The notes under the pieces are model-generated. The model was given only the letters and a program-made list of their open reading frames with translations. It had not been told where the DNA came from and searched no databases. DNA of 64,000 nt from Dactylorhiza incarnata (lineage: Eukaryota; Streptophyta; Magnoliopsida; Asparagales; Orchidaceae): contig JAWHQI010000068.1 in assembly GCA_033032865.1 (NCBI GenBank), positions 4,898,001 through 4,962,000 of the forward strand. Reading direction: 5' to 3'. The number at the start of each line of letters is the position of its first letter. The stretch's first letter is position 1. This document shows positions 43,915-56,297 of the stretch, piece after piece. Made by a program: the position numbers and the translations under genes.

Positions 43915-44946
43915 GCTATCCAAGCAAAAATGAACAATGGTATTTAGATAGTGGGTGTTCAAAGCACATGACAGAAAACAAGGCCAGCCTGAGCAACTAC
44001 AAAGCAAGGCTTTGACCCAAGGTGATCTTTGGAGACTCCAACTGTGGACAAACCAAAGGTTATGGTCAGATCAAAGTTGGAGCAGTTACCTTCAAAGAGG
44101 TAGCTTATGTCAAGGGTCTCAAGCACAACCTCATCAGCATAAGCCAGTTATATGATGAAGGTTATCAGGTAACCTTTAACCATTCCTTATGTCTTATTAC
44201 CAATAATAAAAACATAAATGTGTTATCTGGTATTAGACATGGACACATTTATTTAGTCAATTTTGACTTTGCCAATTCTGATATTTGTTTATTTAATTCA
44301 ATAAGTAAAACAAATGAATTATGGCATAAAAGGCTTGGACACATTAACCTTAGAACTATATCTAAGCTTCCTAAGAACAATCTTGTTAGAGGTCTGCCTT
44401 CTGGTTCTTACAAGAAGGAAGGACTCTACAGGGCTTGTCAATTAGGTAAGCAGACCAAGAGTAGTTATAAATCTTTATCCAAGAGTGATTCACCTAGGAT
44501 TTTGTACTTTCTGCATTTGGATATCTTTAGACCCACTGCAATACAAAGTATAGGAGGGAAGTATTTTTCTCTAGTTATTGTAGATGACTTCTCAAGATTT
44601 ACTTGGGTGTTCTTTCTTAGGAACAAGTCTGGCACCTTCAATGTTCTGACAGACTTTCTCAGGTCCATCAAGATTGAGTACTCTACTCTAGTTGCATTAA
44701 TCAGAAGTGATCATGGCACTGAGTTTGAATCTCTTCTGATGAGAGAATTCTATGGAAAAGAAGGGATCAGGCAATGTTTCTCTGCTCCTAGAACTCCTCA
44801 ACAAAATGGGCTAGCTGAAAGGAAAAAATAGAACCCTAATTGAATCAGCAACTACATTGCTTGCCGATGCAAACTTGCCACTCTCTTTTTGGGCAGAGGC
44901 AGTGAACACAGCAAATTATGTTTTGAACAGATGCTTGATACGTAAG
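43914..44946 (+). pseudogene. pol: Element H protease and integrase, first part (broken)
   Basis: Protease active site WYLDSGCSKHMT near 43938-43973, then a frameshift near 44010. GQIKVGAVTFKEVAYVKGLK and KRLGHINLRTISKL give the pre-integrase part. In the zinc domain the first Cys of the C-x2-C pair is Arg (YRACQLGK). The catalytic core has Asp in LHLDIFRPT, Asp in IRSDHGTEFE and Glu in QQNGLAERK. A frameshift at about 44826 precedes LPLSFWAEAVNTANYVLNR, and the frame is cut by element K at 44946. GTAAG at 44942-44946 is the left copy of the K duplication. Confidence 0.9.
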
Positions 44947-46675
44947 TGATGAGTCCCATTTATATACACATATTTGGACTCATCTGGGCTTATTTTCATG
45001 CATATGCACTTCACTTTTAGTCCTTAATTGCTTATATTTCACTTGATCACATTTCTTCATGAAGTGCACATTTATGCTCATTGTGGTGTGCAATTGCACA
45101 CTATTTTGTTGGGGGCAAGCACAATGTGCTCCTCATTCTTTTTATGCTTTTATACTTGTGCTGGAGGTGTGTTCCCAGCGTTTGGGTGTGTTTTGCAGGT
45201 AGGCAGATCGTCCATATTGCCCAGAATTCATCCTGTATGAATCGCACGGTCGTGCATTTTCTTGACGCACGGTCGGCTGCAATCGTGCGTTATGATCGAC
45301 TAGTCAATACGGTGATCTGCCCTGCTCGTGCGTTTTCTTCATGCATGGTTGGCCTCAACCGTGCGCGAACAAAATGCACGACCTCCTAATGGTTGCCGAA
45401 TTTCGAGTTTTCTGAATTTACCCGTGCAATTTTACGTAAGGGTCCGCTTCGACCGTGCATGAGTAAAACGCATGGGCGCGTTTGCTTCGTCTTCCTGGCC
45501 TTTGTTCTCGATTAATATCGCACAGTTCATGCACGGTCGTGCGTTCAACCGTGCGTGACCAATTTCTGACTATTTTCCTATAAAAGCGCAGATTTCTGCC
45601 CTAATCAGGATCGACCTTCTTTCTCATGCCCAGAGCTCTAGTTCCGCGCCATTTTTGCTGCTCCATCACCACCACCTTCGGGAGGAGCTCCGGCCGCCAT
45701 TCTCTTGCAAATCTCAAGCAAGAGCATCCTCTTGGCCTCCTCCATTCTTCGTGCACCTCCAAAGCTCCATTTTGAGGGATTTTCTGCTGCATATATGAAG
45801 TTCTCCGGTGAGATCGTGGCCAAAGAAGATTGACGGAGAAGACCGGTATAATAGAAGAAGGTGACAGCTCTTCCGTACCCCGGATGGCAGTTGGTGCCCG
45901 AGCTAGGACAAGGATTGACAACCCTAGATTCCGGCCGTGAACCTCCGATGAGTCTCCGTGCTTTGGTTGTAATCTCAACCTCCTTTACATTGTAGTGTGT
46001 TAATCTATAATTATTTGGGTGTATGAACAATGTTTGCTAAACCTTGTTTTGTCATTTAATATTTCATGTCTATGTGAAATCATTATGTGTGGTTTATGCA
46101 AGTGAGGAGTGCCCCATTCCATCCTCCATCCCGCCGTCATGTTCGTGTGCCTCACTAGCAATTGCTAGTGGCGTGCTTGTTGACGAGGTGCTTGCGACCG
46201 TCATTCCGCCGGTGTGACCCACTCCATCTGCAAGCCTACTCATCCATCCGACTAGCGAAGCGTGGCATAGCAGCCCGTGTAATCCATTCGCCTAATGAAG
46301 CAGCGCGCTCAAGGCCTGCACAGTTCGATTCCGCTTGCCTACTCCTCCATCCGCCCTTGCGAAGTAGTGTGTTCAAGGCCTACGTAGTTTTCCATCCCGC
46401 CTGGTGAAGTATTGCATAGCAGCATTGCATAGGAGTAGTTGTAGTCATTTTCTTTTATTTTCCAAAAGCCAAATCAACTCTCCCGCATTCCATCCGACTT
46501 AAGGACTTCAATCTCAAGTCCGTCCTCAATAGTTAACTCCACCTTACTGTGTTCCTTCGAGATTTGATACTCGAGGATTTTCTCCTTATTTTATATTACT
46601 TGAACGATCGGTACACTGCCGTTTCGTGTCGCAGTCTTGCTACCGCCTATAGCGGTGTGCTAGATTTAGGCATCT
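44947..46675 (+). repeat. Element K 5' LTR
   Basis: Starts TGATGAGTCCCATTTATA, ends GCATCT where the 3' LTR has GCATCA. CG-rich near-palindromes of the type CGCACGGTCGTGCG (45236-45560) lie upstream of TATAAAAG (45579-45586). Confidence 0.92.
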
Positions 46676-46681
46676 AGTTTT

Positions 46682-46699
46682 TGGCGCCGTTGCCGGGGA
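46682..46699 (+). other. Element K primer-binding site
   Basis: TGGCGCCGTTGCCGGGGA, complementary to the 3' end of plant tRNA-Asp, six bases after the LTR. Confidence 0.88.
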
Positions 46700-46927
46700 A
46701 CACAGTCGTGTGAGTTTCTTGACAGGGAGACAAGAGATAGTAGTTCTTCCAGTGTGTATAGCCGCCTTATTATTTTTGTTTGCTTTTTAATTATATATTG
46801 TTTGTTAATATTTCTTTCTCTCCTATTTTAAAGTTTTAGGCAAGTTTAATCCAAGGAGATTTATTAGTTTGTGTAAATTTCCTTGCAAAGAATTTCAGTT
46901 TCGTTATATCTGCTTTAAATATTGAAA

Positions 46928-48057
46928 ATGTCGTCATGGGATATTTCTCCTAGCACTTATGACAAGATGGTTTATTATATTGACCAAATGAAGGAGTTAA
47001 ATGCTAGGCAGTGTAGGAACGTTGTTTGCTTATTGTGTCGAGGAGAGGGTCATGAATTGAGGGACTGTCCTAGTCTCTTCAATCCTGACTGTTGCTCCTT
47101 CACTCATGACAACATTGTCCCTATCACTCATTCTTTACCCATGGAGGCAATCGTTCCCTCTACCCCCGATCTTATTTCGTGCATGGACTCCTCACTCCCT
47201 GTGTATGGCTTCACTCCTAGTGATGACGATCACTCATCTGTTAGCCAACAAGGAGAGGAATGGGAGCTCCTAGAGGCACCTTAGTTTGATGAGGAAAGTA
47301 TTTTTTCCATTGGGGAGGCGTTAGCAGATCTTTTTGCGGAGGAACCAAATATTTTTGTTCCTCCAGTTTCTTTGCAAGATTTTTCTACACACATTTTTAT
47401 GATCCCATCGAAGTAATTGAGCAGGGTGATGATTCTGAGCCTGAGGCTTCACCCCGGTGGGATGATGAGGATACTCTTTCTGATGAGGAGGTTTGCACTT
47501 CTTCATGGGACGAGGAGGTCCAACTCACCACCGAGGCCCTTGAGTTCACGGGCCGCCCTTGCTATGATACTTACGATGATGACAGTGATCTATCCTTGGA
47601 TCCTGCCGGGAGTGAAACCAGGACCACTCCCCCGATTTTTGATTATTTAAGTCATTCCTCTCTTTTATTTCTTGAACCCCCTTCTTCATCTGAGCCTGTG
47701 CAGGTTGAATCTTCATAGGTACATCAGGAGGACTTGGAGCATTTTGCTCAAGTCAATGAGGAGTGTAACCTCATATGTGAGGAGGTTGACCCCTCCTCCA
47801 TAGTGGAAACCCCACTCATTACCTTTTCCTCCTGCCACCTCCATGAAGACGAGACCTTGCTGGGCAAGGATAGTTTTGGTGAATTGAGTGAGGATTCCTC
47901 CTCATCTTACTTTTTATTCCCTCTACCTGTGACGAGCAGGTATTATTTATATTCGGGTAGAGGCGTGACTATTCTATCATCGTATCGGTACCCGCTACCG
48001 ACACGCATATTAGAACAGTTACCTGTGCATTTTCTTTTTCATAGACCCATTAGCTAG
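46928..48057 (+). pseudogene. Element K single ORF with zinc knuckle (broken)
   Basis: ATG at 46928 gives MSSWDISPSTYDKMVYYIDQ. Cys34, Cys37, His42 and Cys47 form a CCHC knuckle (CLLCRGEGHELRDC). After a TAG at 47282 (one C-to-T step from CAG), related frames continue with a frameshift near 47400: a highly acidic stretch (EVIEQGDDSEPEASPRWDDE) and a region to 48057 with STSRYYLYSGRG-like VTSRYYLYSGRGVTILSS. I do not recognise the acidic part. The knuckle suggests a nucleocapsid-like RNA-binding role, but no capsid core is seen. Confidence 0.6.
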
Positions 48058-49800
48058 AACTGTTTTAAATTTGAATAAGTCGTGCTGGGAAGACAATAAC
48101 CCCAGTAGTTATCTTACCTTTCTTGCAATGTTAGTTTATCTAGTTTGTTTAGTTAGTTTTACTTTATTTTAGTTTGTATATTTTCTTTTGTTTTTGTGGA
48201 GCTCGCCCATGCAGGTTCTTTTTCTGGTTGGGGATGTTGCAGCTTTGTCTTGGATTTCTAGCGTCTTCTGGTATGCTCATTTGTTGAGCATTGGGTACTC
48301 TCTTCCCCTAGCTCTTTTCTGAATTTCATAACTATATATTGTGTGTATTGTCTAGTTTAAGTCCGGGGGAGAGCAGCTTTGTGTGCCCACTCACGTGCAC
48401 TTTTGCATAGCATGCTAGAAGTATTTTATTTTCAGTTATATTATATGTTCATTTTCATCGCACGCCATAGCACCCACATGAGCGTGTACTTAGTCGTAGG
48501 CGCGTTACGAGTTCAACTCGTTTCTTTTGTGTGATTGTGAAAATCTCTGTGCTGGCTTAGGATTGTGAGATGGAGTAAAATGTTGACTCCCATAGTGCCC
48601 CTAGTCGAGCGCTTGCGTCTCGCGTAGAATTAATTTTTCCTTATGCTCATAGTTTTATATTTTTTCTATTTGCGTAAATATTATTTATTCTACTCAGAAG
48701 TGGTGAATCCGGTGTGAATCAAACGGTAGTGTAGGGATGTGTTTAGACGTTTGCTAGATTTGTATTGCTCGAGTCGGGAGGAAGGATTGTCTTTCTCGGT
48801 GGCTAAGAACTTGCCCCAAGAGACTCTTGAAGCATTGGCATAGGTTAGTTCAGTGCGTGAGCATGACGTAGGCCATCATTTTGGCTAGGTTGAGTTGTGT
48901 GTACCATTCCTATCATTTATTCCTTGCTAGCCCCTTTTGTGCCTACCCCGTCCTTTGATTCAGCTCCACCGCTTTCTCACCAAAGCCAAAATGTCGATCC
49001 TAGTCGCATGCCCAAAGCTGATCTTTAGCTGTTTTCACATTTGTTTTTGGGGGGTGCTGATGTGGTAATGTTAATTTGAAAATATGGATGTATTTTTTTG
49101 AATTTGTGCTGAAAATAGTTAAAAAGAAAAAAAATGAAAATAAATAAAAATGAAAAGAAGAGAAAAAGAAAAGAAAAATGAAAAAAGAAATGAGCCTAAT
49201 TAAAAATCTTTGTGAGATATATTTTGGGAGTAGGCGGTGCACACACCCATGTTTTCAAGTTCAAGTCTGGGGGTGTGGTGCACCCGTGCGTATTATGGCA
49301 GCTTGGTTAGCTTTGTTGCAGTAACTCAATTGGGTTTCGTGCGTAAGCCTTCATGTTTATCATTGTATATCCCACCGAAACCCAAGCCCTGTCTTATACC
49401 TAAAGTACTACTGATTCGTGCATTGAATCAAACTAGTGCCGTGGAGAGAGTGCGAACGGGCAAGCTTATGGTCACCGACATTGATGGATTTTTTTGGTGG
49501 TTGTCCCGAGCCCCGATCTTTAGCAATGCTCACCTTAGTTATCGGTTTACTTTCTTCCTACGCGTGACCGGATGATTCACCGCGATTCAGATTCTGAGTA
49601 ATAATAATATATAGATACGCTCTTAGAAAAATGTAAACTTTTATGCATAATTAAATATTTCTTCTACTAAATTTTTATGAGTGTGAGCCTGCGACTTCGC
49701 ATGGTACTCTGCTATTACAATTTCTATGCCAGCTTGACTTTTTCTTGTCCGCTTAAGGGATGATTTGCTCGGGACGAGCAAACGTTTAAGTCTGGGGGTG
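48058..49800 (+). other. Element K noncoding region and polypurine tracts
   Basis: No gene seen. A CTGGGGGTGTGG tract occurs at about 49266 and again as CTGGGGGTG at 49792-49800, immediately before the 3' LTR; the second is the plus-strand primer. An A-rich stretch lies at 49110-49210. Confidence 0.75.
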
Positions 49801-51525
49801 TGATGAGTCTCATTTATATACACATATTTGGACTCATCTGGGCTTATTTTCATGCAGATGCACTTCACTTTTAGTCCTTAATTGCTTATATTTCACTTGA
49901 TCACATTTCTTCATGAAGTGCACATTTATGCCTGTTGTGGTGTGCAATTGCACACTATTTTGTTGGGGGTAAGCACAATGTGCTCCCCATTCCTTTTATG
50001 CTTTTATACTTGTGCTGGAGTTGTGTTCCCAGCGTTTGGGTGTGTTGTGCAGGTGGGCAGATTGTTCATATTGCCCAGAATTCATCCTGTATGAATCGCA
50101 CGGTCGTGCGTTTTCTTGACGCACGGTCGACTGCGATCGTGAATTATGATCAGCTGGTCATTACGGTGATCTGCCCCGCTCATGCGTTTTCTTCACGCAC
50201 GGTTGGCCTCAACCGTGCGCGAACAAAACGCACGACCTCCTATTGGTTGCCGGATTTCGAGTTTTCTGAATTTACCCGTGCATTTTTACGCACGGTCGGC
50301 TTCGATCGTGCGTGAGTAAAATGCACGGGCGCGTCTGCTTCGTCTTCCTGGCCTTTGTTCTCGATTAATATCGCACGGTTCACGCATGGTTGTGCATTCG
50401 ACCGTGCGTGACCAATTTCTGACTATTTTTCTATAAAAGCGCAGATTTCCGCCCTAATCAGGATCGACCTTCTTTCTCGCGCCCAGAGCTCTAGTTCCGC
50501 GCCATTTTCGCCGCTCCATCACCGCCACCTTCGGGAGGAGCTCCGGCAGCCATTCTCTTGCAAATCTCAAGCCGGAGCATCCTCTAGGCCTCCTCCATTG
50601 TTCGTGCACCTCCAAAGATCCATTTTGAGGGATTTTCTGCTGCATATATGAAGTTCTCCGGTGAGATCATGGCCAAAGAAGATTGATGGAGAAGACGGGT
50701 ATAATAGAAGAAGGTGACAGCTCTTCCGGACCCCGGACGGCAGTTGGAGCCCAAGCTCAGACAAGGATTGACAACCCTAGATTCCGGTCGTGAACCTCCG
50801 ATGAGTCTCTGTGCTTTGGTTGTAATCTCAACCTAATTTACATTATAGTGTGTTATTCCATAATTATTTGGGTGTATGAACAATGTTTGCTAAACCTTGT
50901 TTTGTCATTTAATATTTCATGTCTATGAGAAATCGTTATGTGTGGTTTATGCAAGTGAGGAGCGCCCCATTCCATCCTCCATCCCGTCATCATGTTCGTG
51001 TGCCACACTAGCAATTGCTAATGGCGTGCTTGTTGACGAGGTGCTTGCGATCCTCATTCCGCCGGTGTGACCCACTCCATCCGCAAGCCTACTCTTGCAT
51101 CCGCCTAGCGAAGCATGGCATAGCGGCCCGTGTAATCTATTCGCCTAACGAAGCAGCGCGCTCAAGGCCTACACAGTTCGATTCTGCTTGCCTACTCGTC
51201 CATCTGCCCTTGCAAAGTAGTGCGTTCAAGGCCTACGTAGTCCATCTCGCCTGGCAAAGCATTGCATAGCGGCATTGCATAGGAGTAGTTGTAGTCATTT
51301 TCTTTTATTTTCCGAAAGCCAAATCAACTCTCCCGCATTCCATCCGACTTAAGGACTTCAATCTCAAGTCCATCCTCAATAGTTAACTCCACCTTACTTT
51401 GTTCCTTCGAGATTCGATACTCGGGGATTTGCTCCTCATTTTATATTACTTGAACGATCGGTACACTGCCATTTCGTGTCGCAGTCTTGCTACCGCCTAT
51501 AGCGGTGTGCTAGATTTGCGCATCA
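49801..51525 (+). repeat. Element K 3' LTR
   Basis: 1725 bp, TGATGAGTCTCATTTATA to GCATCA. TATAAAAG at 50432-50439; palindromes at 50096-50430. Close to the 5' LTR in sequence and length. Confidence 0.94.
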
Positions 51526-53625
51526 ATAAGCTTAAGGGTAAAACTCCCTATGAATTACTTAAGAATAAAAAGCCTAAGGTTAACTATTTTAAGATATTTG
51601 GCTGTAAATGCTATATGCATAACAATGATAAGAAGTATCTAAGGAAGTTTGAAGCAAAAGCTGCTGAAGGCATATTCCTTGGATATTCTCTTTCTAGTAA
51701 AGCATACAGAGTTTACAACAAATCTACTTTTAAGATAGAAGAGTCCATGCATGTATCTTTTGATGAAACTAACATGTTAACTGAGGAGGGGAACACCACC
51801 TCTACCAAAAATTCTTTGCAGGTACCAGCTCTATGTGAAGAGCTAAATGGACTAAATCTACAGAATGAAGAGTCTCTACTTCCATCATCTCAACTTATTG
51901 AAGACAGTGAAGAAGGGGATAATCCAGATCTTGCTAACAACTCAAATCAAATGACAGATGAACAAATTCGTCAAGTGGATACCATTGCTGAACCAACTCC
52001 AACTGTTGATCACATCACAGTTAGAGATAATCCAATATCCCAAATCATTGGAGATATTTCAGCAGGTGTTCAAACAAGGCATCAACTACACCAAAATCAG
52101 ATGCACACTTGTTTCCTATCTCAGATTGAACCTCAATCCATAAAAGATGCAGAATCAGATCCAAATTGGATTCTTGCAGTGCAAGAGGAGCTCAATCAAT
52201 TTGAAAGGAACAAGGTATGGGATTTGGTTCCAAGACCAAAAGGCCATCCAGTTATTGGCACCAAGTGGGTCTTCAGGAACAAGCTAGATGATCAAGGCAA
52301 TATAGTCAGAAACAAAGCAAGATTGGTAGCCCAAGGATATTCACAGGAAGAACGAATTGACTATGATCAGACCTTTGCTCCTGTTGCAAGACTTGAAGCT
52401 ATCAGGATTTTCCTCGCCTTTGCTGCATTCAAGAAATTCAAGGTATATCAGATGGATGTGAAGAGTGCATTTCTTAATGGAGATATCAAAGAAGAAGTTT
52501 ATGTGGAACAACCACCAGGTTTCATCTCTCCAACTCACTCCTCTTATGTATTTAAGCTTAATAAAGCTCTCTATGGTCTCAAGCAAGCTCCCAGAGCATG
52601 GTATGAGACCTTAGCTAATTTTCTTTTGGAGAACAATTTCTGTAGAGACACAGTTGATAAAACCCTATTTTTAGGATACATAAAAATCAAACATTACTAG
52701 TTCAAATATATGTAAATGATATCATATTTGGCTCTACTGATTCAAATCTATGCAAAAGGTTATCTAACCTGATGCAATCTAAATTTGAAATGAGTAGTAT
52801 GGGTGAGTAATCTTACTTCCTTGGTCTTCAAGTGAAGCAAACGCCAAATGGCATATTCATATCACAATCCAAGTATGCTAAGGAATTAGTGAAAAGGTTT
52901 GGTATGTCTGATGCTTCTACCATGAAAACACCCATGCCCTCAAATGTTGTTGTTGACACTGATGAATCAGGGAAACCTGTTGATCAGAAAGTATATAGAG
53001 CAATTGTTGGCTCATTACTTTATCTAACAGCAAGTAGGCCTGATATAATGTTTGCTACCTGTATTTGTGCTAGGTTCCAAGTTAACCCCAAAGAATCTCA
53101 CCTAATTTTATTAAAAAGAATTTTGAGATATATAAAAGGTTGTCCAAATCTAGGACTTTGGTATCCAACAGCATCAGAATTTGAATTAACTTGATTCTCA
53201 GATTCTGATTATGCTGGATGCAGAGTAGACAGCAAAAACACATCAGGAACTTGTCAGTTTCTTGGTGATAGGCTTGTGTCTTGGTTTTGTAAGAAATAAA
53301 CATCTATGTCTATATCAACAGTTGAAGCTGAATACATAGATGCAGGCAGTTGCTGCTCACAGATATTATGGATACAAAATCAGCTTCTAGACTATAATAT
53401 CAATCTAAATAATTCGATTATATTTTGTGACAATATTAGTGCAATATCAGTAGCACAAAATCCAGTTCTCCATAGTAGGACTAAACATATAGAATTAGGT
53501 ACCACTTTATCAGAGATAATGTGGATAAAAATAAAATTTGCCTACAATTCATTTCTACTGATTTGCAAAGGGCTGATATTTTCACCAAACCCTTGGATGA
53601 AAAGAAACATATCTTCTTTATAAAT
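51526..53625 (+). pseudogene. pol: Element H integrase end, reverse transcriptase and RNase H (broken)
   Basis: Integrase C-terminal block [20 protein letters not shown] and [15 protein letters not shown], then the linker and [42 protein letters not shown] and [15 protein letters not shown] in one long frame to 52700. After a frameshift at about 52670 the catalytic box reads YVNDI (52709-52723) where YVDDI is needed, so an RT metal-binding Asp is lost. Then TPNGIFISQSKYAKELVKRF, TASRPDIMFATCICARFQ, SDSDYAGC and RNase H with TVEAEY and CDNISAISVA. Stops at about 52808, 53193 and 53297. Confidence 0.92.
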
Positions 53626-54600
53626 CAGCTAGGAATGATATATGGAGATTCAATCTGTTAAAAAATAAATTTTCTACTTATCCCATCTCTTCATCGAACT
53701 GAGATCGACGAAACCTAGTCGAACGGAGATCGACGAAGTCATCTAGATCGTCGAACCGAGATCGACGAAAATTTATTTTTCGTCGAACGCAGCTTTGATG
53801 AAGCTTTTGTTTCTGATCTTTCATTTTAATCAAATCTTTTATTTCATTTTAACTGAATGCCTACAGAATTGCTTCTCTTTCCAGTTCCTTTGCACTTGAT
53901 CTCTATTTTATTTTGCAGGAACAATAGCAATATAAAGATTGCATCTTTCCCTACCTCCTCAAATGTCCCTTCTTCTAGGGGCCTAGCTTCAGGCCTTCCT
54001 AAAACTATGCAGGGGGAGATGTCTTAAAGAAGCTCCTTTTTGTCAGGGGGAGATACTTTCCTTTTGACAGGGGGAGATGTTTTGAAGAAACTCCTTTATG
54101 ATAGGGGGAGTTGTTTTATGAAGATGCTCAAGTCTCAAGAGGAAATGGTGTATGAAGAAGCAAAAATCATTCAGTTGATGAAGAAGCTCACAGCAGTTTG
54201 CAGTTTTAGTTTTTGTTTCAGATTCAGTTATGACAGATTCAAATGCAGATTGGTAGCAAAGCAGATTTAGATTATAAGGCTACAATTCAGATCAACAAAT
54301 TCAGAAAGCTGAAAAATAGCAGATACAGATCAGATATCAAATTCAGATATAGCAGATACAGTTCAGACAATCAAATTCAGAAAGCTAAAGGCAATGTCAG
54401 AATTCAGAGAAAGTCAAAGGTTCTATTTATTTGTTTTTATTAGTATTATTTTCAATGTAAAAATTTCAAAACTCAGAGTATCATTTTTTATATCTGCTGA
54501 AATATTTAAAATCTATCAGATATATATGCTCTGTTGTTTTGTTGTTTATTTTATTATTCAAATTTTGTCAAATAGTGTCCTAACCCAAATAGGGGGAGAT
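53626..54600 (+). promoter_or_regulatory. Element H 3' region with palindromes and repeated polypurine tracts
   Basis: No gene supported. GATCGACGAA/TCGTCGAACG palindromes cluster at 53693-53800, just after pol. Purine tracts follow: CAGGGGGAGAT (54010), CAGGGGGAGAT (54044), CAGGGGGAGAT (54068), ATAGGGGGAGT (54101), and the final AAATAGGGGGAGAT (54587-54600) beside the LTR. The part 54240-54420 is rich in CAGATTCAGA-like repeats. Confidence 0.75.
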
Positions 54601-56297
54601 TGTTGGAACAACCCTATTACTGATTTGGGCTAGGATCACTATCTGTTTATTAGGACTAAGTTGAACCCAATGTATAGTCTTAAGGGCCAAGGTTTTAGGC
54701 TGTTAGAACTTAGGAAAAGATAAGTTTTCTACGTTCGACGAACTCAATCCTGCGTTCGACAAATGGAACGCTCCTGCGTTCGACGAACTTGCCAAGGTTC
54801 TACGTTCAACGAACTCATTCTGCGTTCGACGAACTCCTCTCTACGTACGACGAAATGCTCTCAGCGGTCGATGAAAGCTGTTCTTAGCGGTTGATGAACC
54901 TCGTCTCAGCGGTCGATGAACTTTAATCTCAACGGTTGACCAAGTCTCGGCGGTTGACCAAGTCTCGGCAGTTGACCAAGTCTCAGTGTTCGACCAAGTC
55001 TCAGCGGTCGACGAATTGGTTCAGATCGACGAAAGCTCTTCTTGGCTCAACGAATTCAATATTCCAGCTAGTTTATCAGATATTATCTTTCAGTTCGACG
55101 ACCTCCAGCTTGAGATCGATGAACTCCAGATTGTGTTCGACGAAATTTGTTCTGATCGACGAAATTTCTATTCAGTTCAGAATTTCAGAAGGATTATTTT
55201 TATTTCTTTCTCTGAACTCAGATCTTTTATCAGCAACGGATCTATTTCTTCCAGATAAGTCAGGATATTATATTTCCTTTTATTATTCTCCTATTTCAAA
55301 AATAGCCGTTTACTTATTTTGGAAAAGGACACTTTCATGGAAAAGGAAAAGAAATAAAGCGTGTCAGATTTACAGTTCCCAGAATATCTATTCAGAATAT
55401 TTTATTCCTTAAATTAAGGGATTTAAATTTCAAATCAATTAGAGATATATTATCAAAAGAAAAAGTAAGAAGATATACAGTAATTTTAGATTTACAGCAG
55501 TACAGCAGAAAGAAAAGTAGAAGGAGAATACTGTCGAGAGAAATACAAGAAGAAGAAAGAAAAAGCTAACAGATCATCTTCATCTTCCTCAAGCAGCACA
55601 TCTCATTCTCTGAGAACAACAATATAAATCATCTCTCAGTTTCTGCTGCATGTTCAGATCTTCAAAAGAGCAACAAACAATTTGAGAAACATTCAGATTT
55701 ATCAGCTATCAGGAAGATACAGGAAGATATTACTTTCAAGTTAAAGATCCATCCTCAAACTGTCGAGAATTTCAATCAGACAGGGGGAGCTTTACATCAA
55801 CACTTTCCACCAGTCTTCTCTCAGATTATTGACAGAGAAGAACATCTAAACCCTCTTTATCCCCTTCCGTACAGGGTTATAACTCCCTTCAAAAGTTATC
55901 CCCTTGGTGGCAGGGCACCTGAACAAAAACCTGTAGTTTGGTTAGAGCACCTGATCAAAAACTCATTGGTGTTTGGACACCTGATCAAAAATCCATTGGT
56001 GATAGGGCACCTGAACAAAAACCTAGTGGAATCCTACCAAGGGTGGTAGAAGAGTAGACGTACCCAGGTTTATTGGGGAACTACTATAAAATCCTTATGT
56101 CCTCTGTGTTGTGTTTATTTTGTTGTGTTGTGCTGTGTGCTTTGTTTTTATTTTGTTTTTATAACTCACTCTGTTATACACATATAAATATCACTATTTT
56201 AATTCCGCTATAAAAATAAGTGAAAAACTTTTTAATAATCTATTCACCCCCCCCCCCCCCCCCTCTAGAGTAAATCTAAGATCTAACCTCACTTTCA
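54601..56297 (+). repeat. Element H 3' LTR
   Basis: 1697 bp, TGTTGGAACAACCC to CACTTTCA. TTCGACGAA-type palindromes at 54733-55165. Four GCACCTGA(A/T)CAAAAA units at 55914-56030, a TATA-like TATAAAAT at 56085-56092 and a run of 17 C at 56247-56263 (14 in the 5' LTR). Confidence 0.94.

Larger units (their letters stand above)
44947..51525 (+). mobile_element. Element K: pol-less LTR element with gypsy-type primer site
   Basis: 6.6 kb: LTRs of 1729 and 1725 bp, a primer site for tRNA-Asp as in Athila-type gypsy elements, one degenerate ORF with a CCHC knuckle, and a long noncoding part. Flanks are GTAAG (44942-44946) and ATAAG (51526-51530), a 5-bp duplication with one change. No protease, RT or integrase. 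It is best described as a large retrotransposon derivative. Confidence 0.9.
30995..56297 (+). mobile_element. Element H: Sirevirus-like copia element, complete but split
   Basis: 5' LTR (30995-41735, split by an unknown insert and by I with J), primer site, gag, pol (split by K), 3' region and 3' LTR (54601-56297). GATGA is at 30990-30994 and 56298-56302, and the gag of F continues on both sides. Own length is about 9 kb after removing the inserts. Related to D and F but, unlike them, it has pol. Confidence 0.94.

Noticed and set aside
45601..46030. Overlapping 125- and 130-codon minus-strand frames in the K LTR
   Set aside because: They fall in the transcribed part of the LTR, occur broken in the other LTR and carry no motif.
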